From Symsagittifera roscoffensis (taxonomy: Eukaryota > Xenacoelomorpha > Acoela > Convolutidae): a stretch of DNA of 64,000 bases. This document shows positions 19,932-28,989 of this stretch, piece by piece. A program made the position numbers and the translations under genes. A model generated the notes under the pieces. The model was not told the origin of the DNA. It saw nothing but the letters and a program-made list of their open reading frames with translations, and searched no databases. Where the stretch lies: assembly GCF_963678635.1 (NCBI RefSeq), contig NC_087064.1, forward strand, positions 55,252,338 through 55,316,337, read 5' to 3'. Within the stretch, counting starts at the first letter, position 1; each line of letters begins with the position of its first letter.

Positions 19932-22900
19932 TTAGTGCACCTCTGTTATCTGAAATGGACCACGCCATTTCTTTAATTTTTTCTTGGTTCCTTTTGGTGG
20001 AACCACTTCCTGGATCACCCAGACGTAGTCGCCAACCGAGTAGGCTTTCGCATCAGCTGTCCTTTTATCAAACCTCCTTTTTTGTCTAATTTGCGCCTGT
20101 TGCGTATTCCTCCTGCATAAGTCATTGAGGTCCTGCTGTCTTCTAATAACCTCCCGCACATACGTTTGCGGTGCTGTCCTCTTCCCATCATATTCAGGGT
20201 AGAAAAACGTCAACGGGAGCGCTTTTTCATGACCTGTTAACATCATGTGCGGACTTATTCCCGTGGTGGAATGCTCCGTGCTGTTGTAAGCACCCATCAC
20301 TTGCGGCAAGTGCTTGTCCCAGTCATCCATGTAACGCGAGCAGTAGACTCTCAGCATGGATACCAGTGTGCGATTTTGCCTCTCGACTAGGCCATTCGTT
20401 TGCGGGTGATAAGTGGTCGAGTGGGCCTGCGCTACCTGTGACCTTTTCATCAACTCCTTCGTGAGATCGCCCACGAATGCTTTGCCATTGTCCGATTGGA
20501 ACGTGATGGGGCAGCCATGCCTCGCTATCCACACATTTATCAAATGATCGCATGTTTCTTCCGCCGATGCTGTCATGCAGGGTGCTGCCTCCGCATACTT
20601 CGTAAAATGGTCGATCATTACCAGCACCTGATTATAGCCCGTTGCCGTCATGCAGATTTTCTGATGATCAATTTGCACCACTTCGTTGAAACCTGACGAC
20701 TCTATTGACTGTAGGGGGAACCTTAGCTTCCTGGGATCCTTCGCCTGCTGACATGACAGGAATGCTGCGATCCACTTCTCACAAGCCTTCTTCAATCCCG
20801 GCCATTCGAATCGTTTCTGTATCCTGTTGTACACTTTGTCCACGCCTTGATGGCCCATCTGATCATGTGAGCGAAAGAGCAATTCGGTCTGGTACAACTG
20901 TGGTAACACTATTGAATTGTATTTATAGAGGACCTTGGCCTCCTCTTTTCGTTTGCAGGCTACGATTCCGTCCTTGTTCAGGTACAACAAGTCGTTTCGC
21001 TTCAGGTAGAATTGCTTCAGGATTTTATAGCTGTCTTCTTCCAAGTATCCCTTGTCAGGTGCTCCATTCTCGATCCATCTTTTCAGACTGCTCGTCATTC
21101 TATCATTTCGTTGAGCCCTTAGGAGATCCGACAGCCTGTACCTGGCTTTCAAATACGTCTTTACCACGTTCATTTGCCCACTCATTATCTCCGGAGTATG
21201 AGCATCGTCCATCAACTTGACACACCATATCTTTTTCAAAGGCGTCGCTTCCTGCACAGATGGTTCCAGATTGGTACGGACGACCGTACCATGTGGCAGC
21301 AATCTGGTTGGGCGTTTCGAAACTGCTATCAGCTCGAGCTCGTCTGCGGCATTATCTACCACAGTGCCCTCTTCATCTGAGATGTATCTGTCCCTGTCTG
21401 GATCCTGATGTGTTTCTCGGTCCAGCCCACGTTTCTTCCAGTCTACCAATAAGGAGTGGATTGCGATCTCTGATATATCGGAATTGGAAGTTGTTTCAGA
21501 CGTGTTGTCCCAGGACTGGGGTCCCGAGTCAACACTTGAGTCGACTGATTCTCCAACATCATACTCCAAGTTGTCTGAGATGTTTCTCGACTCCCCGGAC
21601 AAAACTCTGTCCATCGGTCGCTTTGAACCCGACTCCCCGGACAAAATTCTGCCCCTAGGTGGTCTAGTCAACCTCTCCCCGGACAAGTCGTCCTGCACGG
21701 GCTCAAAGGTGTCCGACTCCTCAGACGAGTCGTCCTTGACTGGCTCGAAGGTATCAGACTCCCCGGACATTGCCTCGTCCACGGACGAACAATCTGGGCT
21801 CGGCTCGTATTCCTCTTTTGCATCCGTGAAGTGCACTCTCCTCGTGAAGCTAGATTTCGACCTGATCCTGACTTCCTCAGTAGTTTGGTTCTGATTCAGT
21901 GTTCCATATTCAGTGAACGAAGTTCTCAACAAGACCTCCTTCGGCATCGAGCTCACCAGCTGGTTGACAATCGACCTGCAATCCCGTTCAACGCCTCGGC
22001 TGCGAATGGAAACTGGCCTCTTCTCTGTTCTCTCGGTGACAGTCAACCGCTGCATGGTCTCCATCCATTCACGATCATGCCTATCCGCTTCCCTGTCCAA
22101 CAAGTCACGGAGCTTTCCCATGACGTCCGGCGCCACGTTCACCGTCCTGTTCAATAGAGCCATGCTGTTTATGCCTAGCCTGGTAAGTTCTTGCTGTACC
22201 AAGTTGGATCGGACTAGCAGATCCAACGGAACGGGCTCGCCTCTGGCTAAAAGCTTTATCTCTGCGGCCGTCTCCACTGGAAGGTCAGGGTGTCCGGGTA
22301 TAGGATGTCCTGACTTGTCTAACCACCTAGTAAGTGGCAGCTTGTCGTAGGTTTCTTTGTCCAGAAAGGAAAACCCGTCTTTGATTTCTGATTGGTTAGC
22401 CTGTTTCTCCTCGAGGCGCTCATAAAATTCTGTCTTTTTACTGAGGCTATCTGCGTTCTGGTGCTTGTCACGGGTACGGTGCTCTATGATCATGTGGTAT
22501 CCATCTAGGCGCACGATCCAACGACCAATGTAGCTTTGGTCCATCGAATAGGTTTTCAGCCAGGCAAGGGCACGATTATCTACACGTAACTTGAAGGGAG
22601 CACTCCCCAAGTAGGCCCTGTATTTTTCCACGAAAGTGATCACCGCAAACATCTCCGCTTTTGGTGCGCCGTACTTCATTTCAGTATCACTCAGGACTTT
22701 ACTCCCGTAGGCTATCGGACGAAGAACCGTTCTCCCGTTCCACTCCTGCTCCTGGTGAAGTATGCCCGATATCGCAACCACTGATGCATCCGTGTCCAGC
22801 ACGAACATCCCCTTCTCTGTTGGCATGCCGAGGACCGGTGCCTCGCAAAGTTCACGCTTGATGTTTTCAAATGAAACTTGTGCCTCATCAGTCCAGGTGA

Positions 22901-25157
22901 ACTTTTTGCCCTTGTTTCTCATCAACCTCTGCATGGGGTATATTTTGTCAGCATACCCCTTGATGAACTCTCGATAATAATTTGCGAATCCCAGAAAACT
23001 CATCAGCTGTTTATCTTTTTTAGGTGCCTTCCAGGTCAGCACCGCTTCAACCGCTTCGGGATCTGGTCTCACTCCATGTTTGTCAACCAGGCGGCCCAGA
23101 TACTTTATGGAATCCCTGAGGATTTCACACTTAGAGGGTTTGCATTTCAGACCCGCCTGCTTCATGCAAGAAAACACCTCCTCCAACCTCTCTATGTGGT
23201 CTTCTAAGGTTGGTGTTGCAATCACGACATCATCGACATAACACATGATGAGATTCCCGTATTTCTTAGTGACGCTCGTGAGTGCCTGGGCCATCAGTCG
23301 CTGGAATGTGGCCGTCGCATTGCACAATCCGAATGGCATCCTCTTCCACTGGAACAATCCCAGCTCACACGCGAAGCCTGTTTTCTCTCGATCTTGCTTT
23401 CTAAGTGGCACTTGCCAGAATGCAGAGCCCAGATCCAACGTCGTGAAGAACTTTGCGTCTCCCAGCTTGGACAAGCTCTCATCGATGCGGGGAATCGGGT
23501 ATGCGTCCTTTATAGTCACTGCGTTCAGAAAACGGAAATCACAACAAAATCTGAGTTGTCCCCCTTTCTTTTTCGCCATGACCACGCCACAAGCCCATGG
23601 GGACTTCGACGGCTCGATCATGTCGTACTCCATTAACATCTCGATTTCCTTCCTACACGCTTCTGACTTGTTTGGGGTCATTCTTCTCGCCCCTTCCCTA
23701 TGAGGTACCGAGCCCTCTTCTATCTCAATCTCGTGTTCTACAAAATTGCAACAACCTATGTCGGCCTTATGTTTCGAAAAAACGTCTGCGTTCCGATTTA
23801 GCACCGCTCTGAGCGAATCTAGTTCCTTGTCTGATATTTTACCCTTCAGATGTTCTATCTCAGGTAGGACAGGTTTATTCGCTGCTAACTCTGCTTCCGT
23901 CGGCCTCTCAGGAAAGTTGGAACAACTAGACAGCCCATCATCTGTTTCCGACTTCATTGAAAACAATTTCCTAGAAGATTTCAATTCATTCACTCTTTTC
24001 ATTATACATTCTTGGTTCGCATGCAATGGACATTTAGTTACATCAAACTTTTTCAAATTCTCCACACTCTGAAAGTCTGTGTTCAGAGGCAAAGCGTAGC
24101 CAAGTTTCTTTCCCCTCTGTATTGTCACTGTTGTTGCTTCTGTGTTCAATAACACACTCACACACAGTCCGCTCTGAGTGAGTGAGAAGCTTCTTCCAAA
24201 AATAGCCGAGCTTTTACTGTTTGGATTTGGTACCAGACACACCTGTCTGTCATTGCTGAGTTCATTCAAGTTCCTCATCCTAAACGTCGCTACTACGGCT
24301 TGGTTTGGTTTTAATCTAACTTTTCGATCCAGAAAAATCGGCACCTTGGCCTGATTAATTAAGATCTTAGTAAGGGGTCTTTTTTCATACTTTCTCTCAG
24401 GACCCTTGATCCTAATCAACCCGTCATTGAGATCGATCGTGACGTCAAAGTTGCGAACGAAATCCCTTCCTAAGATGAACTGATCGGATTCGTCCAAATT
24501 CTCCACTACTAGGAAGCTCATCCAAAGATGTCTTCCTCCGAGCTGCAGTGAAATGATCGGGGTTCGTCCAGTGACATAGATCGTTCCCTGATTGACAGCT
24601 GCCAACCTGATGTTTGTCGGTATGAGATCCGACCTTTCGAAACCCATGTCGGTCCAAGTTTTGACTGGCATGACACTAACCACTGCTCCCGTGTCTAGCA
24701 GTCCCTTTACTGAAAGTTGTCTGCCTTGCACGTCCAGAACGTGTGCGGCCAGATCGGCCTCACAACCAATATGCACCGCATCTTGTTCGAGCATCGCGTT
24801 GTGTCCGATTCGTCTAACCTTCAGCTCCTCTTGACCAATGTATATCCGGCCAATCTGATCGTTCGCATCAGTTATGTGAGCTTTCGTGTAGATATTGATG
24901 CCATCCACATTCATCAGGATCGGGTAAGGGCCATGTACATCGATATAATGTCCGTCCACTTTCATCAGTCTCGGACCTCCCATTGTGAGCAGCGCTCGCA
25001 CTGCCCTGGAGTCCAGTTTGGGATCCTTCTCCTTCAGGTAGTCGGCATAGATGTCCAGGTGGACTAGTCTAATCTCGGATGGTTCACTCAAGTTCTTGAC
25101 CACCTGGTGCCCTGCGACTGAGATGATGGACATTATTTTGGTCCCCGCCTTCGTCAT
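19932..25157 (-). CDS. pol: Pol: protease, RT, RNase H, integrase
   Basis: 1741 uninterrupted codons. Retroviral-type aspartic protease with LLDTGA (153-158) and FILGRDF (227-233). RT from about 500: FCCDFRFLNAV (537-546), RMPFGLCNATATFQ (606-619) and YVDD (640-643). RNase H with D790, E835, D860 and D903. Integrase with H1431 and H1436 but only one Cys (C1469) of the zinc site, since F1466 stands at the other position, then D1497, D1556 and E1592, which is DD35E spacing. It ends in WRGPFQITEV, the start of a GPY/F module. About 490 residues of Ser/Asp-rich linker separate RNase H from integrase, which is unusual. The first ATG lies 36 nt after the TGA of the zinc-knuckle ORF in the same frame, so it may be made by readthrough. 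Confidence 0.95.
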   Translation of the reverse strand: MTKAGTKIMSIISVAGHQVVKNLSEPSEIRLVHLDIYADYLKEKDPKLDSRAVRALLTMGGPRLMKVDGHYIDVHGPYPILMNVDGINIYTKAHITDANDQIGRIYIGQEELKVRRIGHNAMLEQDAVHIGCEADLAAHVLDVQGRQLSVKGLLDTGAVVSVMPVKTWTDMGFERSDLIPTNIRLAAVNQGTIYVTGRTPIISLQLGGRHLWMSFLVVENLDESDQFILGRDFVRNFDVTIDLNDGLIRIKGPERKYEKRPLTKILINQAKVPIFLDRKVRLKPNQAVVATFRMRNLNELSNDRQVCLVPNPNSKSSAIFGRSFSLTQSGLCVSVLLNTEATTVTIQRGKKLGYALPLNTDFQSVENLKKFDVTKCPLHANQECIMKRVNELKSSRKLFSMKSETDDGLSSCSNFPERPTEAELAANKPVLPEIEHLKGKISDKELDSLRAVLNRNADVFSKHKADIGCCNFVEHEIEIEEGSVPHREGARRMTPNKSEACRKEIEMLMEYDMIEPSKSPWACGVVMAKKKGGQLRFCCDFRFLNAVTIKDAYPIPRIDESLSKLGDAKFFTTLDLGSAFWQVPLRKQDREKTGFACELGLFQWKRMPFGLCNATATFQRLMAQALTSVTKKYGNLIMCYVDDVVIATPTLEDHIERLEEVFSCMKQAGLKCKPSKCEILRDSIKYLGRLVDKHGVRPDPEAVEAVLTWKAPKKDKQLMSFLGFANYYREFIKGYADKIYPMQRLMRNKGKKFTWTDEAQVSFENIKRELCEAPVLGMPTEKGMFVLDTDASVVAISGILHQEQEWNGRTVLRPIAYGSKVLSDTEMKYGAPKAEMFAVITFVEKYRAYLGSAPFKLRVDNRALAWLKTYSMDQSYIGRWIVRLDGYHMIIEHRTRDKHQNADSLSKKTEFYERLEEKQANQSEIKDGFSFLDKETYDKLPLTRWLDKSGHPIPGHPDLPVETAAEIKLLARGEPVPLDLLVRSNLVQQELTRLGINSMALLNRTVNVAPDVMGKLRDLLDREADRHDREWMETMQRLTVTERTEKRPVSIRSRGVERDCRSIVNQLVSSMPKEVLLRTSFTEYGTLNQNQTTEEVRIRSKSSFTRRVHFTDAKEEYEPSPDCSSVDEAMSGESDTFEPVKDDSSEESDTFEPVQDDLSGERLTRPPRGRILSGESGSKRPMDRVLSGESRNISDNLEYDVGESVDSSVDSGPQSWDNTSETTSNSDISEIAIHSLLVDWKKRGLDRETHQDPDRDRYISDEEGTVVDNAADELELIAVSKRPTRLLPHGTVVRTNLEPSVQEATPLKKIWCVKLMDDAHTPEIMSGQMNVVKTYLKARYRLSDLLRAQRNDRMTSSLKRWIENGAPDKGYLEEDSYKILKQFYLKRNDLLYLNKDGIVACKRKEEAKVLYKYNSIVLPQLYQTELLFRSHDQMGHQGVDKVYNRIQKRFEWPGLKKACEKWIAAFLSCQQAKDPRKLRFPLQSIESSGFNEVVQIDHQKICMTATGYNQVLVMIDHFTKYAEAAPCMTASAEETCDHLINVWIARHGCPITFQSDNGKAFVGDLTKELMKRSQVAQAHSTTYHPQTNGLVERQNRTLVSMLRVYCSRYMDDWDKHLPQVMGAYNSTEHSTTGISPHMMLTGHEKALPLTFFYPEYDGKRTAPQTYVREVIRRQQDLNDLCRRNTQQAQIRQKRRFDKRTADAKAYSVGDYVWVIQEVVPPKGTKKKLKKWRGPFQITEVH
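21587..21800 (-). repeat. 42 bp tandem repeat (x5) inside pol
   Basis: CTCCCCGGAC on the plus strand (one copy altered to CTCCTCAGAC) starts at 21591, 21633, 21675, 21717 and 21759, exactly 42 bp apart. In Pol this is a 14-residue repeat, with SGES or a variant at the same place in each unit (residues about 1131-1200). It lies in the linker between RNase H and integrase. The repeated core equals the core of the polypurine tract beside the 3' LTR. Confidence 0.85.
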
Positions 25158-25190
25158 GCCGAAAGTCTTACCAGATATAACGTTCAGTTT

Positions 25191-25199
25191 TAGTCACTG
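25191..25199 (-). promoter_or_regulatory. UGA CUA readthrough-type stop before pol
   Basis: The zinc-knuckle ORF ends CAG TGA CTA, and the same frame then runs open through pol. UGA followed by CUA is a well-known leaky termination context in animal viruses and in some cellular genes. This gives a simple way to make Gag-Pol at low ratio. A plain nonsense mutation is the alternative. Confidence 0.5.
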
Positions 25200-25799
25200 T
25201 TTCTTGGGTTCCTCTTTGTCTTCTGCTTTTGTCGTTTTACCCAGGACATTAAGACTTTCCCGAAGATCTGTGCTCTCCAGCTCCGACCTTACCCATTGCT
25301 CCACTTCTTTCGTGGCTAGGTCCTGTTTGACATTCTGCAGCGCTTTCCTTGCCGCCAGGCCGTAATCCACCTTGAGTGGGCTAGACGACTCTGCTTCGAG
25401 GTTCGAGGCTACCACCTCGTCAGGCCATGTCCTAACCTTTTTGGTCGTGAAGGTGCTCGGTGTCGTCTCCTTTCTCCGAGATTCAGCCTCGTTCATCAGA
25501 CGTGCTCGACTGGCCTTGACACCCGAAAGCGCCTCTTCGTGGCGGGGATGTTTCGCGTCCGCTACTGCGTCCCGAAATTGAGTACAATCCGACTTGAAGT
25601 GTCCCTCCAAATTACAGAAGAAACACCTCGGACCATATTTCATGATGAGCCCTCTGACGTGCTCTTCATGATCCTCGTCGGTCGCGTCGGCGTCCTCGAG
25701 AAAGTAGCCTATGGCCTTCATGTTCTGTTTGTATGCAGAACTCGCAGAAACGTGATGGTCCATCGAACCACAATTCGCACACGACCTCCTCTTGTCCAT
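25194..25799 (-). CDS. gag: Gag nucleocapsid: zinc knuckles, 201 aa
   Basis: Starts at an ATG (25799). The first knuckle (C7, C10, H15) has Ser20 where the last Cys belongs. The second, CFFCNLEGHFKSDC (59-72), is a canonical C-x2-C-x4-H-x4-C. The rest is charged and helical. The frame is open upstream to a TAG at 25817-25815, and beyond that stop it continues as capsid C-terminal sequence, so this is the nucleocapsid end of Gag rather than a separate gene. Downstream it shares its frame with pol across TGA-CTA. RNA binding and packaging are the expected roles. Confidence 0.8.
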   Translation of the reverse strand: MDKRRSCANCGSMDHHVSASSAYKQNMKAIGYFLEDADATDEDHEEHVRGLIMKYGPRCFFCNLEGHFKSDCTQFRDAVADAKHPRHEEALSGVKASRARLMNEAESRRKETTPSTFTTKKVRTWPDEVVASNLEAESSSPLKVDYGLAARKALQNVKQDLATKEVEQWVRSELESTDLRESLNVLGKTTKAEDKEEPKKQ

Positions 25800-25817
25800 G
25801 TCATCGCGAGGTTTCTA

Positions 25818-25984
25818 CCAACTGGAATTCACACCAGTGTTTGTCCCGCTATAGTTGCCATAATTGCTGTAACGATTTTGCGCCCTCGGTTTTATGAGTA
25901 AATACTCGCGTGACTTCATACGCAAGTCGTCAGGCGTGGGTACCTGGTCAAGCGACAGGGTGAAGTGAGTGGGCAACATCGTCT
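25818..25984 (-). pseudogene. gag: Gag capsid C-terminal segment, displaced frame
   Basis: Between the stop of the capsid ORF (25987-25985) and the TAG at 25817, the zinc-knuckle frame is open and encodes residues such as TLSLDQVPTPDDLRMKS, followed by an N/G/S/Y-rich linker. This is what usually follows the capsid in Ty3/gypsy Gag. It needs a one-base backward frame change after RSEE near 25990 to be joined to the capsid. No canonical slippery heptamer is present there, so an indel in this copy is more likely than programmed shifting. Confidence 0.55.
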
Positions 25985-27010
25985 TCAACTCTCCTCACTC
26001 CTTACTCCATCCATGAACTTCGAAGCAATCGCCAAGTTTCGCTCGGATATTCTCTCATCCGGGTTGCTTCTCCTCCTGAGCAATTCAAGGTCGTCCAAGA
26101 ATTTATCTATTGATTCTTCATCCCTTTGACGCCTCTTCTCGAACTTCACCATAGCCTGGTGCCCTTGTACTCCAGAGCCGAAACGATTCAGCAGGATATC
26201 GAATATCTTGCGAGAGCTGTCTCTCTCATTGGCTCTTTTCGCCATTACGCAACTTAATGCAGTACCCTCCAGGTTGCTCGTCAGCGCGCTGCACTCTTGT
26301 TTCTTGGAGAGATTCTCTTCCTCAAAGTGTAACTTCATCACCTCTATCCAAGTATCAATGCAGCCGTCTGACTCGTCTTTATATGACTTCGGCTTTTTCA
26401 GTGTCCTTCTTGACCTCTCTCCTCTCTCGGTTGACTTCGAGAGCCTGGTGATGAATGTTTCGAGAGATCTGTTCAGAGGCTCAAACATCGAGGCATACCT
26501 CGTTGTGTCCTGTGAGACTGTAGTCAGATCTGGTACTGAACTGACTTGTGGCACGGTTGGCAACCTTGTCTCCGGGGTGGCATCTGCCTCCGGCGGGACT
26601 GGATTCGTCCAGCCAGGCCTCTGCGGGGCTGCCCTCGGCCGCTCCTGGTTTCTTGATTCGTAGTTCGTTCTCGAGCCTTGCTGGGCTCTGGCATTGCTGC
26701 CCGTACCATCTCCATCATTCGCATGGTGTGAGCGCTCCCTTTGGTTGGAATGCTCCTGCCAACTACTCCCATTCAGGATCGCGTCAAGCTTCCGCATCAT
26801 TAAGTCAGACTTTGCATCTAACCTCTTCTCCAGGCTGGTCATCGTGTGGGCGTAGGTACTATCATGATCGTTCAACAATCGTTCGATCTCTCTGGTCATC
26901 CTAGCCTCTCTTTCGTATGACTCCTTGTTTGCCTGTGCCAGGCTCTCCGCCAGGCATTGATCGGTGTTGCGAATCAACTGGGCTTGATCAACCCTCGCCT
27001 GCGACTTCAC
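25985..27010 (-). CDS. gag: Gag capsid (CA) ORF
   Basis: The frame is open from about 27069 to the TGA at 25987, with no ATG at its start. Its first 80 residues continue a coiled-coil-like helix that begins in the preceding ORF's frame, then comes a P/Q/N-rich linker. Residues 205-340 resemble the retrotransposon gag capsid: WIEVMKLHFEEENLS, then LTSNLEGTALSCVM, the ILLNRFG helix, and a late MVKFEKRRQRDEESIDKFL region, ending in FMDGVRSEE. This is the particle-forming domain. The join to the upstream ORF runs through an A6 run (see the next entry). Confidence 0.75.
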   Translation of the reverse strand: MKSQARVDQAQLIRNTDQCLAESLAQANKESYEREARMTREIERLLNDHDSTYAHTMTSLEKRLDAKSDLMMRKLDAILNGSSWQEHSNQRERSHHANDGDGTGSNARAQQGSRTNYESRNQERPRAAPQRPGWTNPVPPEADATPETRLPTVPQVSSVPDLTTVSQDTTRYASMFEPLNRSLETFITRLSKSTERGERSRRTLKKPKSYKDESDGCIDTWIEVMKLHFEEENLSKKQECSALTSNLEGTALSCVMAKRANERDSSRKIFDILLNRFGSGVQGHQAMVKFEKRRQRDEESIDKFLDDLELLRRRSNPDERISERNLAIASKFMDGVRSEES

Positions 27011-27069
27011 GTGCGTTAGTTCATCTCTCAGATTCTCTTGACCCTTGTGAGCTCTCTCATCAACTTGAT

Positions 27070-28002
27070 CTATTTTTTAGTCATGTCCCGTCTCAGTTCA
27101 TCCAGACCATTCATTACGCCAGCGAACATGTCACTTATGTCGCCAGTGGCCCCAAATGACGGGGTTAGTCCCAGAGTAGATGAGGTCAACTGCGGCTGCA
27201 GCCTGGTGCTTGACGACGCACCGCCTTTTTGCTTGCTCATGGACGTCATTAATCTGTCGAAGGTTGATGACGCTCCCATCGTTATCCCATCTGACATGGG
27301 CCTGGTCGGCGAGGCTGATAACGCCTTCCCGTTCTTATCGTTCCTTGGGCACGGTGTGAAATTCACATCCGGATGGGATGTTTCCGGGTAGTCATAACTG
27401 GAAGTTAAACCTACAGTTGGTAGTGACGCCATGCGCTCGTCATACAATGACTTCCAACTCTTCTTGGCCTTCGAACCCGGTTGTTCTTCACTCGGGCTTA
27501 TACTCGACATCATTGCGTTGCTGCTCTGCTTGGCCATAGATGAGTGGGTACTAGCCGAATGTGAGTATTCTCCCCTCCACCTGCGACTCTTGGTCTCCGA
27601 TTTGGACATTCCCTTGAATAAAATTTCCTCTCGCGGCTCGACCTCGGAACGCTCCGAGGTCTCCTCCGTCCTCTCGACTTCCTCCCGCTCGAGATCCTCG
27701 CTCGGCTCAAAGTCGGGTCGAATGAGCGTCTGTTCTTCCTCGTCAAAGGGGTCCACAAGCGTTTCGCTCGCGGTTCCGGTTTCGGCGCTCCGCCTTTGAT
27801 CGCCATCGAGGTTTTTCTCGCTCCTCAATCTCATTTCGCTCACTGAAAGATCAGGTTGACCTTTAGTCGATTCGTTTTCGGCAAACACGTCGGAGGCGCT
27901 GCTAAACGAGGACTGGCTACGTCTAGTTTTAAATTTTCGCGTGCTGCCCTTACTCAGCCTGGGGATCTTAGTAGTCGATCCTAACGAGTCCCGGCGCTGC
28001 AT
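27070..28002 (-). CDS. gag: N-terminal Gag ORF, 310 aa
   Basis: First ORF of the element, beginning at an ATG 3.1 kb inside the 5' LTR. It is disordered-looking, rich in S, E and R, with an acidic stretch around residues 80-130 (DPFDEEEQTLIRPDFEPSED, EEVERTEETSER). The end (GLDELRRDMTKK) starts a helix that continues, in another frame, into the capsid ORF across ACT-AAA-AAA-TAG. So it is probably the N-terminal part of Gag, with a -1 programmed shift or an A-run indel at 27073-27078. A separate small protein is possible but less likely. Confidence 0.7.
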   Translation of the reverse strand: MQRRDSLGSTTKIPRLSKGSTRKFKTRRSQSSFSSASDVFAENESTKGQPDLSVSEMRLRSEKNLDGDQRRSAETGTASETLVDPFDEEEQTLIRPDFEPSEDLEREEVERTEETSERSEVEPREEILFKGMSKSETKSRRWRGEYSHSASTHSSMAKQSSNAMMSSISPSEEQPGSKAKKSWKSLYDERMASLPTVGLTSSYDYPETSHPDVNFTPCPRNDKNGKALSASPTRPMSDGITMGASSTFDRLMTSMSKQKGGASSSTRLQPQLTSSTLGLTPSFGATGDISDMFAGVMNGLDELRRDMTKK

Positions 28003-28486
28003 GCCTTGTTACAAAAACAATTTTCGTATGATTTAATGGCGACGCACACGTACCGCAAACAAATTCAAGTTAAATTACTTAACGCTGCCTATTAGATCTC
28101 GTAAGTATCAAGAGTGTCTCTTAGATTTCTCAATGACAATACTAGTGACTCCGTTAGAGTTACACACACACAGGGCCTGCTCAGTATTGATATAATGCTA
28201 GCTCAACCCTGTCGTATATTATAACAGTATCACAAAATTTTCACAAGATATAATCAACACACCAAACACAATAGATAATCAGATAAGAATATCCTATTGG
28301 TGACAGCGACCTTTTGTCAGTATCAATCTATCGCCACACAATTTATCAAGTCACTGCTTTGTTAAAATTACACAATCTTTGATAAAAAGCAGTGATGACT
28401 CAGAAACAGATCAATAAAACTTAGTCTTAAAGAAAAAGACTTCCCTCAATCGGAACGATCCGAAAGAACAAAGCCCAGGACACAGT

Positions 28487-28772
28487 CTTCTCAAGTGGGT
28501 GTGTATTTGCCTAATACACCCACCGAGGTCTTCTTTTAGGTGCCCTGCGATTGCCCGAACTGTCCTATTAAGTAGCTCAAGGCAACCTCTGATCGAAAAT
28601 ATTCAAAGTCTATGAAAAAGCTCTCCCACACCCGGACTGCTCCAAGTGCACGAGAGTAGGGAACAACTTTTCTTCTCAAGTGAGTGTGTATTTGCCTAAT
28701 ACACTCACCGAGGTATTCCTTTATTCGTTCCCGGATTGCCCGAACTTTCCTATTAAGTAGCTCAGGGCAACC
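28487..28772 (-). repeat. duplicated leader hairpin element (2 x ~101 bp)
   Basis: Copies at 28487-28587 and 28672-28772. Each has a hairpin (28495-28523 and 28680-28708) with arms GTGGGTG/CACCCAC in one copy and GTGAGTG/CACTCAC in the other: a compensating change on both arms. A second possible stem (TTGCC...GGCAA) follows in each copy. The compensated pair argues that the structure is kept. Likely an RNA element of the genomic transcript. Confidence 0.7.
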
Positions 28773-28989
28773 ACACAACCAAAATCACAATAAAAAAAAT
28801 TTTGTTCGGGTAATTCTGATACACCCGATCTATAATCCAAAGTTGATCACAAATTTCCGGGTCAAGATGGACTCTTATGATCCTAATATCCTAAGCGCGC
28901 CTAATATCCTAATATTATTTAAATTAAATGGATATTTTCCTTTTCCCAAATTGCCACAGAAGATTTCCTCAAGTTTCTAACTTTGGGTT

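Noticed and set aside
9363-22977. Numerous plus-strand open frames across the element
   Set aside because: They mirror the coding frames on the minus strand, lack motifs and change frame where the minus ORFs are continuous.
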